Shown in pieces: positions 54,591 to 63,543 of a DNA stretch of 64,000 nucleotides; the stretch's first letter is position 1, and each line of letters opens with the position of its first letter. The translations under genes were made by a program, and so were the position numbers. The stretch comes from PWQG01 sp050486205 (GTDB lineage: Bacteria; Pseudomonadota; Gammaproteobacteria; Pseudomonadales; Pseudohongiellaceae). The notes under the pieces are model-generated. The model searched no databases and was not told where the DNA came from. It was given only the letters and a program-made list of their open reading frames with translations. The stretch lies in assembly GCA_050486205.1 (NCBI GenBank), contig JBJHCW010000001.1, forward strand, positions 310,001 to 374,000, read 5' to 3'.

Positions 54591-56762
54591 ATGTCAGACG
54601 CCAAGCCCCAACAGAATCGTTTTTTTGCCACCTGCGCCAAATCCCTGGAGCCCTTGCTTGCCGAGGAACTGCGTGCTGCCGGTGCCGACAGCATCCGGCA
54701 AACCGTCGCCGGTGTGCATTTCACGGGAAACCTGAAAAACGCCTATCACCTGTGTGTTTTCTCCCGCCTGGCCAACCGCGTCATATTCATAGTGCACGAA
54801 ACGGCTGTCTCCGATGCAGACAGTCTCTACAACGCGGCACAGGCCATCGACTGGCGTACACACCTTGGCAAGGATCAGACACTGGCAGTGCGGGCCACCG
54901 GCACCACTCGCGAACTCAACCACACCCGCTTCGTTGCCCAGAAAGTGAAGGACGCGATTGTCGATCAATACCTTGCGCTGGAATTGCCCAGACCCAACGT
55001 CTCCCGTACGGAACCGGATCTGCTGATCCACGCAGTAATAAAGAAGGGTCAGGTCACACTTGGCATTGACCTGACTGGCACCAGCCTGCATCGCCGCAAT
55101 TATCGCCATGAACAGGGCGCTGCACCCCTGAAGGAAACGCTGGCAGCCGCACTGCTCATCAGAGCAGACTGGCCCCACCTGATGAAACGCAAGGATGCGG
55201 TCATTCAAGACCCGCTGTGTGGCGCCGGCACCCTGCTGATAGAGGCCGTATTGATGGCACGGGATATCGCGCCGGGTCTGTTACGTGAAAAACCGTTTTC
55301 GGTCTGGCCTGGTCACGATCAGGATGTTATCAGTTCGGTCATGGCCGAGGCACGCGCGCGAAAGGCTGCGGGCGCGAGCTGGGCCGGCAAGGCCATCGGT
55401 TCGGACAGTGATCCTGACATCACCCAGAAGGCCCGGCGCAATGCCGAACGGGCAGGCGTCTATGATGACATTGACATCGAAAGCGCGGCAGTGCCGGACA
55501 CCAGGTGCGACGTGGCACCAACACTGATCATCTGCAATCCACCCTATGCGGAGCGGCTGGGTGATGAGCCGGAAACCATGCACCTGTACCAGGAGTTGGG
55601 CCGGTTTCTTGTTGCCCAGGCTTCGGGTACCCAGGCCGCTGTATTCACCGGCCGACCCGAATGGGGGCGCCTGCTGGGCATGCACAGCCACAAACAGTAC
55701 ACGCTCTACAATGGCAGCCTGAAGTGTTCACTGCTGTGCTTCACTGTCAGTGAGGATACCGTGTACCGATCAGCGCGTACTGCGATCAGCCAGACACCGT
55801 CCGCCAAGCCCGTGGTCCAACTGGACAGTGGCGCACAGATGCTTGCCAATCGTCTGCGCAAGAACCTGAAGAATATCGGCAAGTGGGCACGACAGCAGGG
55901 CCACGAGTGTTATCGCCTGTATGATGCCGACATGCCGGAGTACGCCTTTGCCATCGACCTGTACGGCTCACACGTTCACATGCAGGAGTACCGCGCGCCC
56001 GCCACGATCAGCGAGGAAGACGCCGCGCATCGCAGGCGACAGGCCATCCAGGCAGTGCAGGCGGCACTGGAGGTGCCACCAACACATGTCCATATGAAAA
56101 TGCGCCAGCGGCAGCGCGGTAACGAACAGTACACGCCGGGTGATGGACGCGGCGAGGACATGATTGTCACCGAAGGCCCGGCGCGCTTACGTGTGAACCT
56201 GCAGCGCTATCTGGACACGGGTCTGTTTCTGGACCATCGACCGGTGCGGCTGATGATCCGTCAGGAGGCTCACGGCACGCGGTTCCTCAACCTGTTCTGC
56301 TACACAGGCTCCGCCACGGTTCATGCCGCACTGGGCGGCGCCCTGTCATCTGTCAGCGTGGACATGTCAGCCACCTATCTGGACTGGGCACAGGCTAATC
56401 TGGAGCTCAACGGGATCAATCCCTGGCAACACAAACTCGTTCGCATGGACTGCATCGAGTGGCTCAGGAAGAACCGGGACCAGTTCGACCTGATATTTCT
56501 GGATCCTCCGACTTTCTCCAACTCCAGGAACACGCCCAATGTGCTGGACTTACAACGCGACCATGAAATGCTGATCGACCAGTGCATGTCACACCTGGCA
56601 CCGGAAGGGTTGCTGATTTTTTCCACCAACAAACGGAAATTCAAGTTGTGCCCTGCGATAGCACTGCGCTACGCCACTGAGGACATAAGCCGGCAGACAA
56701 TTGATCGGGACTTCCAGCGCAATACTGACATCCATCAGACCTGGCTGCTGAGACACACCTGA
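54591..56762 (+). CDS. rlmL: Bifunctional 23S rRNA guanine methyltransferase RlmKL
   Basis: The 723-residue enzyme methylates G2445 (RlmL part) and G2069 (RlmK part) of 23S rRNA. In order: THUMP domain (about 45-155), RlmL domain with DPLCGAGTLLIEAVLMARD and NPPYAERLGD, and RlmK domain with FLNLFCYTGSATVHAALGG and DPPTFSNSRN. The size matches the fused gammaproteobacterial form. I chose the ATG at 54591 (MSDAKPQQNRFFATCAKSLEPLLAEEL); an upstream in-frame start at 54438 lies inside the divergent hydrolase gene. Confidence 0.95.
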   Translation: MSDAKPQQNRFFATCAKSLEPLLAEELRAAGADSIRQTVAGVHFTGNLKNAYHLCVFSRLANRVIFIVHETAVSDADSLYNAAQAIDWRTHLGKDQTLAVRATGTTRELNHTRFVAQKVKDAIVDQYLALELPRPNVSRTEPDLLIHAVIKKGQVTLGIDLTGTSLHRRNYRHEQGAAPLKETLAAALLIRADWPHLMKRKDAVIQDPLCGAGTLLIEAVLMARDIAPGLLREKPFSVWPGHDQDVISSVMAEARARKAAGASWAGKAIGSDSDPDITQKARRNAERAGVYDDIDIESAAVPDTRCDVAPTLIICNPPYAERLGDEPETMHLYQELGRFLVAQASGTQAAVFTGRPEWGRLLGMHSHKQYTLYNGSLKCSLLCFTVSEDTVYRSARTAISQTPSAKPVVQLDSGAQMLANRLRKNLKNIGKWARQQGHECYRLYDADMPEYAFAIDLYGSHVHMQEYRAPATISEEDAAHRRRQAIQAVQAALEVPPTHVHMKMRQRQRGNEQYTPGDGRGEDMIVTEGPARLRVNLQRYLDTGLFLDHRPVRLMIRQEAHGTRFLNLFCYTGSATVHAALGGALSSVSVDMSATYLDWAQANLELNGINPWQHKLVRMDCIEWLRKNRDQFDLIFLDPPTFSNSRNTPNVLDLQRDHEMLIDQCMSHLAPEGLLIFSTNKRKFKLCPAIALRYATEDISRQTIDRDFQRNTDIHQTWLLRHT

Positions 56763-56785
56763 GGCTGCGCTCTGGCTGGTCGGCG

Positions 56786-58417
56786 CTACACATCCTCGTC
56801 ACGCAACTGACGCTCGGTTTCCGCATCAGCGGCCTCAGAGGGCACAGAGCCCATTGGGTCCACCGGCGGTGTCTTACCTGCTGCCAGATCCTGTAGCGTA
56901 TACCCCAGATGATCGGCATGCATTGCCCGTACCATGGACACCGCCATGAATACCAGCAGGACACAGAACGGGAAGCCCAGCGCGGTAATGACGTTCTGCA
57001 ACGCGGGCAGACCGCCGCCGAGCATCAACGTACCAGCGACCGCGCCCAACAGCACAGTCCAGAACACCCGCTGCCAGGTATTGCTGCGCTGATCGTCCCG
57101 GCGCGAAAGCAGATCCACCACCAACGCTGCCGAATCGGCTGACGTGGTCAGAAATACGATGATGACAACAAGACTCAGGCCTGAGGTCAGCAGCGGCAAT
57201 GGGAAGTTCTCGAAGAAGTGGAACAGGGCCACTGATACGTCGGCCTGTACCTGCGTGGTCAGATCCACACCCTGGTTGAGCTCCAGATCCATGGCCGCCA
57301 GCCCGAACACCGAAAACCACACAACTGTGAACAACAGGGGTGCGCCCAGAGCGCCCCCGACGAACTGGCGGATGGTGCGGCCCCTGGAGATACGCGCAAT
57401 GAATATGCCCACGTAAGGCGCCCAGGATATGGTCCACGCCCAGTAGAACACAGTCCAGCTCTGCTGCCAGCTTGTGCCCTGATAGGCTTCTGTCCAGAAC
57501 GCCATCCACGGCAGGTTATGCAGATAGTTGCCAAAATTCTGCACAGTGCCGGCAGTAATGAACAGGGTGGGGCCTGCCAGCCATACAAACAGCATCACCA
57601 GCAGAGCAATCACAATATTGAACTGGGACAGGCGCTTTATGCCCCGGTCCAGCCCGAGTGCAACCGAGACCGTGGCCACCAGGGTGATCACCGCCACAAT
57701 CAACACCTGGGAGAGTTCGCTGACCGGCACACCAAAAACATAGTTCAGGCCGCTGTTGAGCTGCAGCGTACCGAGACCCACCGATACAGCCACACCGAAC
57801 AGGGTGCCCAGCAGTGCTATGATGTCGATGGTCCAACCAATGGGACCATAGATGCGCGAGCCCAACACCGTGTAGAAGATACTGCTGATTCGCATCGGCA
57901 AGCCATGGCGGTAGCTGAAATAACCAATGGCAAGGGCAGGCAGGGTGAAAATGGTCCAGGTGTGCAAACCAAAATGATACAGCGCAATGTTCATTGCGTG
58001 CCTGGCCGAGTCAAGGCTTTGAGGCTCTACCCCTGCCTGCGGTGGCGAGGCAAAGTGGGATAACGGCTCGGCCACGCCCCAGAACATCAGAATGGTGCCT
58101 ATGCCGGCGGCAAAGAGCATGGCAAACCAGGTCAGTGTCGGATAGTCGGGCTCGGCGTCATCGGGTCCGAGACGGATACTGCCGTACCGGCTCAGTGCAA
58201 CCCAGATCAGAAATCCCAGCAGGCCGGTCACGCTCAGCACATAGAACCAGCCGAAGTTGACGTAGGTGAAGTCACTGAGCGTGCCAAAAAAAGCAGCCAC
58301 AGCCTCCCTGAATGGAATGGCCAGTACAACAAAGCTCACCGCAATGGCCGCAGAAATGAAGAAAACCTGCGGGATGGCGCTCAGCCCCAGTCGGCGGGCG
58401 AGTTGTTCAAACATCAT
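56786..58417 (-). CDS. BCCT-family betaine/choline/carnitine transporter
   Basis: The 543-residue protein has twelve membrane segments and the BCCT signature around WTVFYWAWTISWAPYVGIFIARISRGRTIR. GWAEPLSHF-like WGVAEPLSHFASPP near the N-terminal third is also typical. BCCT carriers take up glycine betaine, choline or related zwitterions with sodium or protons; the substrate-binding Trp box is partly altered (WAWT rather than WWAW). It is the second osmolyte-related system in the window. I chose the ATG at 58417 with GGAG upstream. Confidence 0.88.
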   Translation of the reverse strand: MMFEQLARRLGLSAIPQVFFISAAIAVSFVVLAIPFREAVAAFFGTLSDFTYVNFGWFYVLSVTGLLGFLIWVALSRYGSIRLGPDDAEPDYPTLTWFAMLFAAGIGTILMFWGVAEPLSHFASPPQAGVEPQSLDSARHAMNIALYHFGLHTWTIFTLPALAIGYFSYRHGLPMRISSIFYTVLGSRIYGPIGWTIDIIALLGTLFGVAVSVGLGTLQLNSGLNYVFGVPVSELSQVLIVAVITLVATVSVALGLDRGIKRLSQFNIVIALLVMLFVWLAGPTLFITAGTVQNFGNYLHNLPWMAFWTEAYQGTSWQQSWTVFYWAWTISWAPYVGIFIARISRGRTIRQFVGGALGAPLLFTVVWFSVFGLAAMDLELNQGVDLTTQVQADVSVALFHFFENFPLPLLTSGLSLVVIIVFLTTSADSAALVVDLLSRRDDQRSNTWQRVFWTVLLGAVAGTLMLGGGLPALQNVITALGFPFCVLLVFMAVSMVRAMHADHLGYTLQDLAAGKTPPVDPMGSVPSEAADAETERQLRDEDV

Positions 58418-58500
58418 GCTTCTCCGTGCTGTTTTCCCCATACTCTACCCGCTCCGGGCCGGGCTTGCACCCCCGCGCCGGACATCACAGTAATCAGGTT

Positions 58501-59610
58501 TCAGTACAACGTGGTCAGCTGCTCCCTGGAAAACGCATTCAGGGACTGGTACTCGCCGGCGCAGACCTTCTGTAACCAGTCCGGGTTTGCAAGCAGCGCC
58601 CGTCCCACGGCGATCAGGTCGAACTCACTGGCCGCCATGCGCTGAAGCAGCTCGCTGATGTCGGCGTTGCTGGCCTCTCCACCACGGTAAGTGGCAACAA
58701 ACTCCTCATCCAGACCCACACTGCCAACACTGATGGTTGGTTTACCGGTCAACCTGCCGGTCCAACCGGCAAGATTCAGCGTGGAGCCGTCAAACTCAGG
58801 CTCCCAGAAACGGCGCGTGCTACAGTGAAAGATGTCCACACCGGCCTCACTGATCGGCGCCAACACCTCAGCCAGTTCATCAGGCGACTGCGCAAGACGG
58901 GCGTCAAAGTCCTGTTGCTTCCACTGCGAAAAACGGAAGATGATCGGGAAGGACTCACCAACTTCAGCGCGGATTGCCGCTATGATTTCAGCCGCAAAGC
59001 GGCTTCGGTTGGTCCGCGATCCTCCATAGGCATCGCTGCGCTGATTGGTGCCCTGCCACAAGAAGCTGTCTATCAGGTAACCATGGGCGCCATGTACTTC
59101 CAGCGCGTCAAAGCCCAGCGTTTTTGCATTGGCACCAGCCTCGGCGTAGGCAGTGACGATTCGGTCAATTTCCCTGACAGAGAGCGGCTGCAAGACCTTC
59201 TTGCCCGGTTTCAGCAAGCCCGAAGGCGAAGCCGACGGGTAGTCAGGAAACGGCCCCTCCCCCGGCTTGCGAATGGAGCCCACGTGCCATAGCTGCGGCG
59301 CTATCTTGCCCCCGGCAGCGTGCACGGCATCAACCACCGCCTGCCAGCCCTTCAGCGCCTCATCGGTATGAAAATCCGGTATGGCAGTATCGGAGGACGC
59401 GCCCTCGTGATTTACCGTAGTACCTTCGGTGATCAACAATGCCACATCACCCTCTGCGCGGCGGCGGTAGTAGTCCACCACATTGCTGCCCGGCACACCC
59501 CCGGGTGAGAAATGACGTGTCATGGGTGCCATCACCACACGATTCTTCAAAGACAGTTTCGGATGCTCAAAAGGCGCCAGGATCGCAGACGTGTCCATAA
59601 TGTGTTCCAT
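58501..59610 (-). CDS. NADH:flavin oxidoreductase, Old Yellow Enzyme family
   Basis: A 369-residue FMN barrel. MAPMTRHFSPGGVP opens the barrel, QLWHVGS holds the usual His, GFDALEVHGAHGYLIDSFLW carries the substrate-binding His pair, and the C-terminal FDLIAVGRALLANPDWLQK binds the FMN phosphate. Family enzymes reduce alpha,beta-unsaturated compounds; this one's substrate is unknown. I chose the ATG at 59610; the open frame upstream runs into a terminator. Confidence 0.88.
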   Translation of the reverse strand: MEHIMDTSAILAPFEHPKLSLKNRVVMAPMTRHFSPGGVPGSNVVDYYRRRAEGDVALLITEGTTVNHEGASSDTAIPDFHTDEALKGWQAVVDAVHAAGGKIAPQLWHVGSIRKPGEGPFPDYPSASPSGLLKPGKKVLQPLSVREIDRIVTAYAEAGANAKTLGFDALEVHGAHGYLIDSFLWQGTNQRSDAYGGSRTNRSRFAAEIIAAIRAEVGESFPIIFRFSQWKQQDFDARLAQSPDELAEVLAPISEAGVDIFHCSTRRFWEPEFDGSTLNLAGWTGRLTGKPTISVGSVGLDEEFVATYRGGEASNADISELLQRMAASEFDLIAVGRALLANPDWLQKVCAGEYQSLNAFSREQLTTLY

Positions 59611-59640
59611 ACCGATATTCTTTCCCAGGTTCGTGAATAC

Positions 59641-59667
59641 AAAAAGGCCGCCCACTGGGGCGGCCTT
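59641..59667 (-). terminator. Intrinsic terminator after the redoxin-cytochrome gene
   Basis: AAGGCCGCCC (59644-59653) and GGGCGGCCTT (59658-59667) form a perfect 10-bp stem with a 4-base loop; five U residues follow on the minus strand. Confidence 0.88.
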
Positions 59668-59669
59668 CT

Positions 59670-59681
59670 TGTAACGTTACA
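59670..59681. promoter_or_regulatory. 12-bp palindrome TGTAACGTTACA
   Basis: A perfect palindrome with a central CG sits between the stop at 59696 and the terminator, 60 bases before the Old Yellow Enzyme start. It resembles the TGTTAACGTTAACA site at 30153. Chance occurrence is possible. Confidence 0.25.
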
Positions 59682-59695
59682 GGATCGTCAATGGA

Positions 59696-60550
59696 TCAGC
59701 GCGGTGCGCCGGCATCAATCCAGTGAATCAACTTCTGCGTGGCTTCGGTCGGCATGTTGCCGGCGTTGTACCACTCCCGGATATCGGGATCGACTTGCAT
59801 CGGCGGCATACGACCGGTCATGACAACCTCGCGGATCATTGGGCTCCAGCCCTGCACCATCTGGTGGCTGTTCATGGCGAAGGGGCCGATACCACCTTCA
59901 ATGTGACAACCGACACAGTACTCGATCAGGATCGGTGCAATTTCAGTCTCGTAGTCCGGCACAGACGCCTGCATACGCTCGGCAACCGGGAAGGAGATCT
60001 CACAACTGGGATCGTGCTCCATCTCAACAACCTTTGTGTCAAGCGTGCGGGTGTCGATGTTGTTGTCCAGCACCTCGTTCAGCAGTGTGCGCAGCTCACC
60101 CATCGCTGGCACATCAAGCGGGCCACGATAGATGATGTTGCGACGGGTCGGATCAACCACAACAATCTGGTTGCCATGCGTGATACCCATATTCCCGGCT
60201 ACCAGCTGGGTACGGTCAATCAGGATCGGGAAGTCAAAGTTGAAGATTTCCTCGGTCTGACGGATGGTATCGCGGCTGTCAGCCGGATTGATCATGAAAA
60301 AGCCTACGTTGCGATGCGCATAATTGGTACGCAGCACCTTGTAACGCGTGATGTTGTCGACATTGGCTTCGCAACCATCAACCTGGGAGATGAACACCAG
60401 CAGGTCGTTGAAGCCGTAACGTGTCAGTTGATGCGCATTACCCTTTTGATCCAGCAAGGTGAAGTCACCTACCCGTTCTGGGGCTGCGTGTGCGTTCACA
60501 GTCAGTGCCGAGGCCAGCGCCAACAGTGCAATCCAGTTAAATTTCTTCAT
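59696..60550 (-). CDS. Periplasmic redoxin-cytochrome c protein
   Basis: A 284-residue protein with a signal peptide (cleavage near VNAHA), a thioredoxin-fold redoxin domain (about 25-165; VGDFTLLDQKGNAHQL, VVVDPTRRNIIYRG) and a C-terminal cytochrome c-like domain with heme motif YCVGCH (Cys212, Cys215, His216) and possible axial Met in TGRMPPMQVDP. The redoxin domain lacks a CxxC pair; only Cys60 (DGCEAN) remains at that place. I chose the ATG at 60550 with AGAGGG upstream. It follows the PHM-like copper protein gene, separated by a terminator. Confidence 0.82.
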   Translation of the reverse strand: MKKFNWIALLALASALTVNAHAAPERVGDFTLLDQKGNAHQLTRYGFNDLLVFISQVDGCEANVDNITRYKVLRTNYAHRNVGFFMINPADSRDTIRQTEEIFNFDFPILIDRTQLVAGNMGITHGNQIVVVDPTRRNIIYRGPLDVPAMGELRTLLNEVLDNNIDTRTLDTKVVEMEHDPSCEISFPVAERMQASVPDYETEIAPILIEYCVGCHIEGGIGPFAMNSHQMVQGWSPMIREVVMTGRMPPMQVDPDIREWYNAGNMPTEATQKLIHWIDAGAPR

Positions 60551-60943
60551 TTGTTTATACCCTCTCACCAAAATCACCTGATGCCATACTGAGTAGGTCC
60601 GTACAAAGTAGACCGAGCATCAGCCCTTAAGTTTCTCTCACTTCTTATTGGAACACGGAGCCAGAAGTCCGCATTATGAATCACAAACCAGTCGGGTCTG
60701 TTAATCCAGCGCAAAATTCATGATTGTTCTTGTACAATTCCGTTTGCCATCGGGACGCCAGGACTGGCGCCGATACCTTGCCTCACTGCGGAGTAGCAGG
60801 GCTACCACAGCCTTTGCAACCAGACAGCAAGACCGCATGTGAACGCATCGAGTTGACTCAAACCGTTCTGTATCCACAAAAAAGGGGCTGCTTCACAGCG
60901 GAAGCAGCCCCTCTATCTTGCTGCTCAATCAGTCAGATTCGAC
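60551..60943. other. 393-base gap between redoxin-cytochrome and PHM-like genes
   Basis: The gap holds the terminator of the PHM-like gene (60878-60912) and must hold the promoter of the redoxin-cytochrome gene. The 255-base open frame in it (60724-60978, plus strand) runs through the terminator and into the neighbouring gene and is not supported. Nothing else is recognisable. Confidence 0.5.
60878..60912 (-). terminator. Intrinsic terminator after the PHM-like gene
   Basis: AGGGGCTGCTTC (60883-60894) and GAAGCAGCCCCT (60901-60912) form a perfect 12-bp stem with a 6-base loop; six U residues follow on the minus strand. Confidence 0.9.
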
Positions 60944-61909
60944 TTACCGATAATCGTGGTAAGAGAAGTAACCAATGAACATTTCTTCCCAGCTCTGCAG
61001 GCCACCCAGGGCATCCTGTGTCGGATCGGGTACACCCAGGTTGTACTCAGAGTTGTCGAAACTACCTTCAACCACTACTCGCGAACCAGCCGGCAACATC
61101 ATCGGCTCGGTCATGCGGTAGGTCGGCTGCCATGCAAAGTTGTAGTCAGCCACGTTGATGATGTCCTCACGAGTGTTATCCGGGTAGATAACAGCTGCGC
61201 GCATGGACTTGCCACGGTAGTGCATGTGGGCACGGAAGGCGTGCAGCACGATGTCCTTGTCGAACTGGTGCTGGGCGGCCATTTCGTGGTTCATGGCACC
61301 GGCCGGGATGTTGATATTGAAATCACGCTGTCCGGCAGACACCGAGTAAGTGTGGTACTCGAACTCGGGGAATTCGTCTTCCTCGTAGAACCACAGGCCT
61401 ACACGGGTGTTGTCAACCACTTCCTGCCCGAAGGAGGTGTAGTGGATGGACATGCGAACCGCAGAACCTACCGGTATGAAGATACCTGTGTTCTCGGGGA
61501 ACTCGGTGGCATACTCCTTACCCGGCGCGTAGCCTTCCAGGAATTCACGACGCGGATCATTGTCAGCCTCGTCAATCATCTGGTCAGCACGATCCGTATC
61601 CGGAACGATGTACGACAACAGATGGTGCAGTACGCGCTTGTCGCCCGGAATGAACTGAACCGCCTTCACCCAACGATCTTCATCGAACGGCAGCGGAATG
61701 GCAGAGTTGATGTAATCAATAACGCCAGTAGCGGGAACGGTGAAGCTCGGTACGTCAACAACATAGTCCGGCGCACCGGCGTTATCGTACATCCACTCAC
61801 TTTCCGGGGGCGCAACTTGCGTCAGCGGATCAACACCGGTCGCAGCGTTCGCCTGGTAAGACACAGCTGCTGTCAGTGCCAGCATTGATGCCCAGGTTAC
61901 TTTTTTCAT
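60944..61909 (-). CDS. Exported PHM-like dicopper protein (ascorbate-dependent monooxygenase fold)
   Basis: A 321-residue protein with a signal peptide (cleavage near YQANA). Residues corresponding to all six copper ligands of peptidylglycine hydroxylating monooxygenase can be placed: His95-His96 in RVLHHLLSY and His156 in MSIHYTSF for one copper, His228 and His230 in RAHMHYRGK and Met310 in SWEEMFIGYFSY for the other. This assignment is my reading of motifs; such proteins are annotated as copper type II ascorbate-dependent monooxygenases. Substrate unknown. A strong GGAGGAG lies seven bases before the ATG. It is followed by its own terminator. Confidence 0.78.
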   Translation of the reverse strand: MKKVTWASMLALTAAVSYQANAATGVDPLTQVAPPESEWMYDNAGAPDYVVDVPSFTVPATGVIDYINSAIPLPFDEDRWVKAVQFIPGDKRVLHHLLSYIVPDTDRADQMIDEADNDPRREFLEGYAPGKEYATEFPENTGIFIPVGSAVRMSIHYTSFGQEVVDNTRVGLWFYEEDEFPEFEYHTYSVSAGQRDFNINIPAGAMNHEMAAQHQFDKDIVLHAFRAHMHYRGKSMRAAVIYPDNTREDIINVADYNFAWQPTYRMTEPMMLPAGSRVVVEGSFDNSEYNLGVPDPTQDALGGLQSWEEMFIGYFSYHDYR

Positions 61910-62117
61910 ATGGAACTCCTCCGTACGGGTTTATCCGATGACGCGATTGTTACTGCAAACCGACGAAATCGGAGATTAACTCAAGATTGTTATTGCATTG
62001 CTTGAGATTTAACACCGATCTTACTCACTAAATACCAACAGCACAACTGCATACAATGGTAAAAATGGTAACAATATGTGTCACATGCACTCGACTTGAA
62101 CACCCTTGAGAGGTATT

Positions 62118-63512
62118 ATGCCCTATATGCCTAAACTATTGCCACTACTACGTTTTTTCTACGTCGCAGCGCTGGTTGCAGGGCTGGTCGGCGTGATGTT
62201 GCCGGCCATTTTCGCCCAATCTGACAATTCGTCAAGTGTCGTAAGGTTGATCGACATCAAAGGTCCTATCGGCCCTGCCACTTCAGACTTTATGGTTCGC
62301 AATCTGGAAAGGGCGGCAGAAGTGCCCGCAGAACTGCTGGTTATCCGCCTGGACACACCCGGCGGGCTGGATACCGCCATGCGTGACATGGTCAGCGCCA
62401 TTCTGGCCTCACCGGTGCCCGTGGCCACCTGGGTGGCCCCCGGTGGCGCCAGAGCCGCCAGTGCGGGCACTTATATCAGCTACGCCAGTCATTTTGCGGC
62501 CATGGCGCCGGCAACCAATATCGGCTCATCCACCCCTGTGAGCGTCGGTGGCACACCATCACCCACTCCCTCTCCCGCCCCCGGGGCTGAACCGGTCGAT
62601 GACAATGGAAGCGGTGATGACAGGCTGAGCGACATGGAGCGCAAGGTCATCAACGATGCTGTTGCCTACCTCAAAGGCCTTGCCGAACTGCGTGGGCGCA
62701 ATGCGGAGTGGGCCGAGCGTACAGTGCGTGATGCGGCCAACCTGTCAGCCTCCGAGGCGCTGGCCGAGAACGTGATCGATGTCATTGCACGGGATCTGGA
62801 CGAGCTGCTGTCATTCATCAATGGCCGCACGGTAGAAGTCAGCGGTCGTGAGCGAACAATCGTGCTGGATAACCCCCAGGTGGAGGTAGTCGAGCCCGAC
62901 TGGCGCTACAGCTTCCTCAGTGTCATCACCAACCCCAATGTTGCCTATATCCTGCTGATGATTGGTGTATACGGCATTATTCTGGAATTCTACAACCCGG
63001 GCATGGGCCTGCCCGGCGTGACCGGGATCATCTGCCTGTTACTGGGCGCCTTTGCCCTGCAGATGCTGCCCATCAACTACGCCGGCCTGGCGTTGATGGT
63101 GGTGGGAATCGGTCTGATGGTATTCGAGGTATTCAGTCCGAGTTTTGGTGTGTTCGGCATAGGCGGACTGGCAGCCTTTGTGCTCGGCTCCATCATGCTC
63201 ATGGACTCGGATCTGCCCGGCTACCAGATTTCCATACCATTGATCGCTGCCCTTGCCACCGGCATGGGCGGACTGATCATGTTGACTCTCGGCGCGCTGA
63301 TGCGGTCCCGGCAACAGAAAATCACCAGCGGCGTTGAAGCCATGATCGGCGCCAAGGCAGTAGCGCTGGAAAGCTTTGATCACAAAGGCCCTGTCAGGGT
63401 CATGAGCGAAAACTGGACGGCCATCACCGACGTACCCGTGAACAAGGGCGAACACCTGGTGATCGAGAAGGTGGAGGGCCTGACGCTGAAAGTCCGCAAG
63501 TCACAGGAATAG
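62118..63512 (+). CDS. NfeD-family membrane serine protease
   Basis: A 464-residue protein with a signal peptide, a ClpP-like serine protease domain (DTPGGLDTAMRDMV; catalytic Ser115 in GARAASAGTYIS; probable catalytic Lys176 in MERKVINDAVAYL), a Pro/Ser-rich insert (about 145-165), four to five membrane segments, and a C-terminal OB-fold NfeD domain (IGAKAVALESFDHKGPVRVMSENWTA). The family cleaves the C-terminus of its slipin/stomatin partner and acts in membrane quality control. The partner gene follows at once. I chose the ATG at 62118 with GAGAGG upstream. Confidence 0.9.
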   Translation: MPYMPKLLPLLRFFYVAALVAGLVGVMLPAIFAQSDNSSSVVRLIDIKGPIGPATSDFMVRNLERAAEVPAELLVIRLDTPGGLDTAMRDMVSAILASPVPVATWVAPGGARAASAGTYISYASHFAAMAPATNIGSSTPVSVGGTPSPTPSPAPGAEPVDDNGSGDDRLSDMERKVINDAVAYLKGLAELRGRNAEWAERTVRDAANLSASEALAENVIDVIARDLDELLSFINGRTVEVSGRERTIVLDNPQVEVVEPDWRYSFLSVITNPNVAYILLMIGVYGIILEFYNPGMGLPGVTGIICLLLGAFALQMLPINYAGLALMVVGIGLMVFEVFSPSFGVFGIGGLAAFVLGSIMLMDSDLPGYQISIPLIAALATGMGGLIMLTLGALMRSRQQKITSGVEAMIGAKAVALESFDHKGPVRVMSENWTAITDVPVNKGEHLVIEKVEGLTLKVRKSQE

Positions 63513-63543
63513 AACCCGGTCATTGCCGGTTAAGGAGCTGCTA

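Noticed and set aside
60724..60978. Open frame of 84 codons between the redoxin-cytochrome and PHM-like genes
   Set aside because: It crosses the strong terminator at 60878-60912 and the 3' end of the PHM-like gene, and has no family features.
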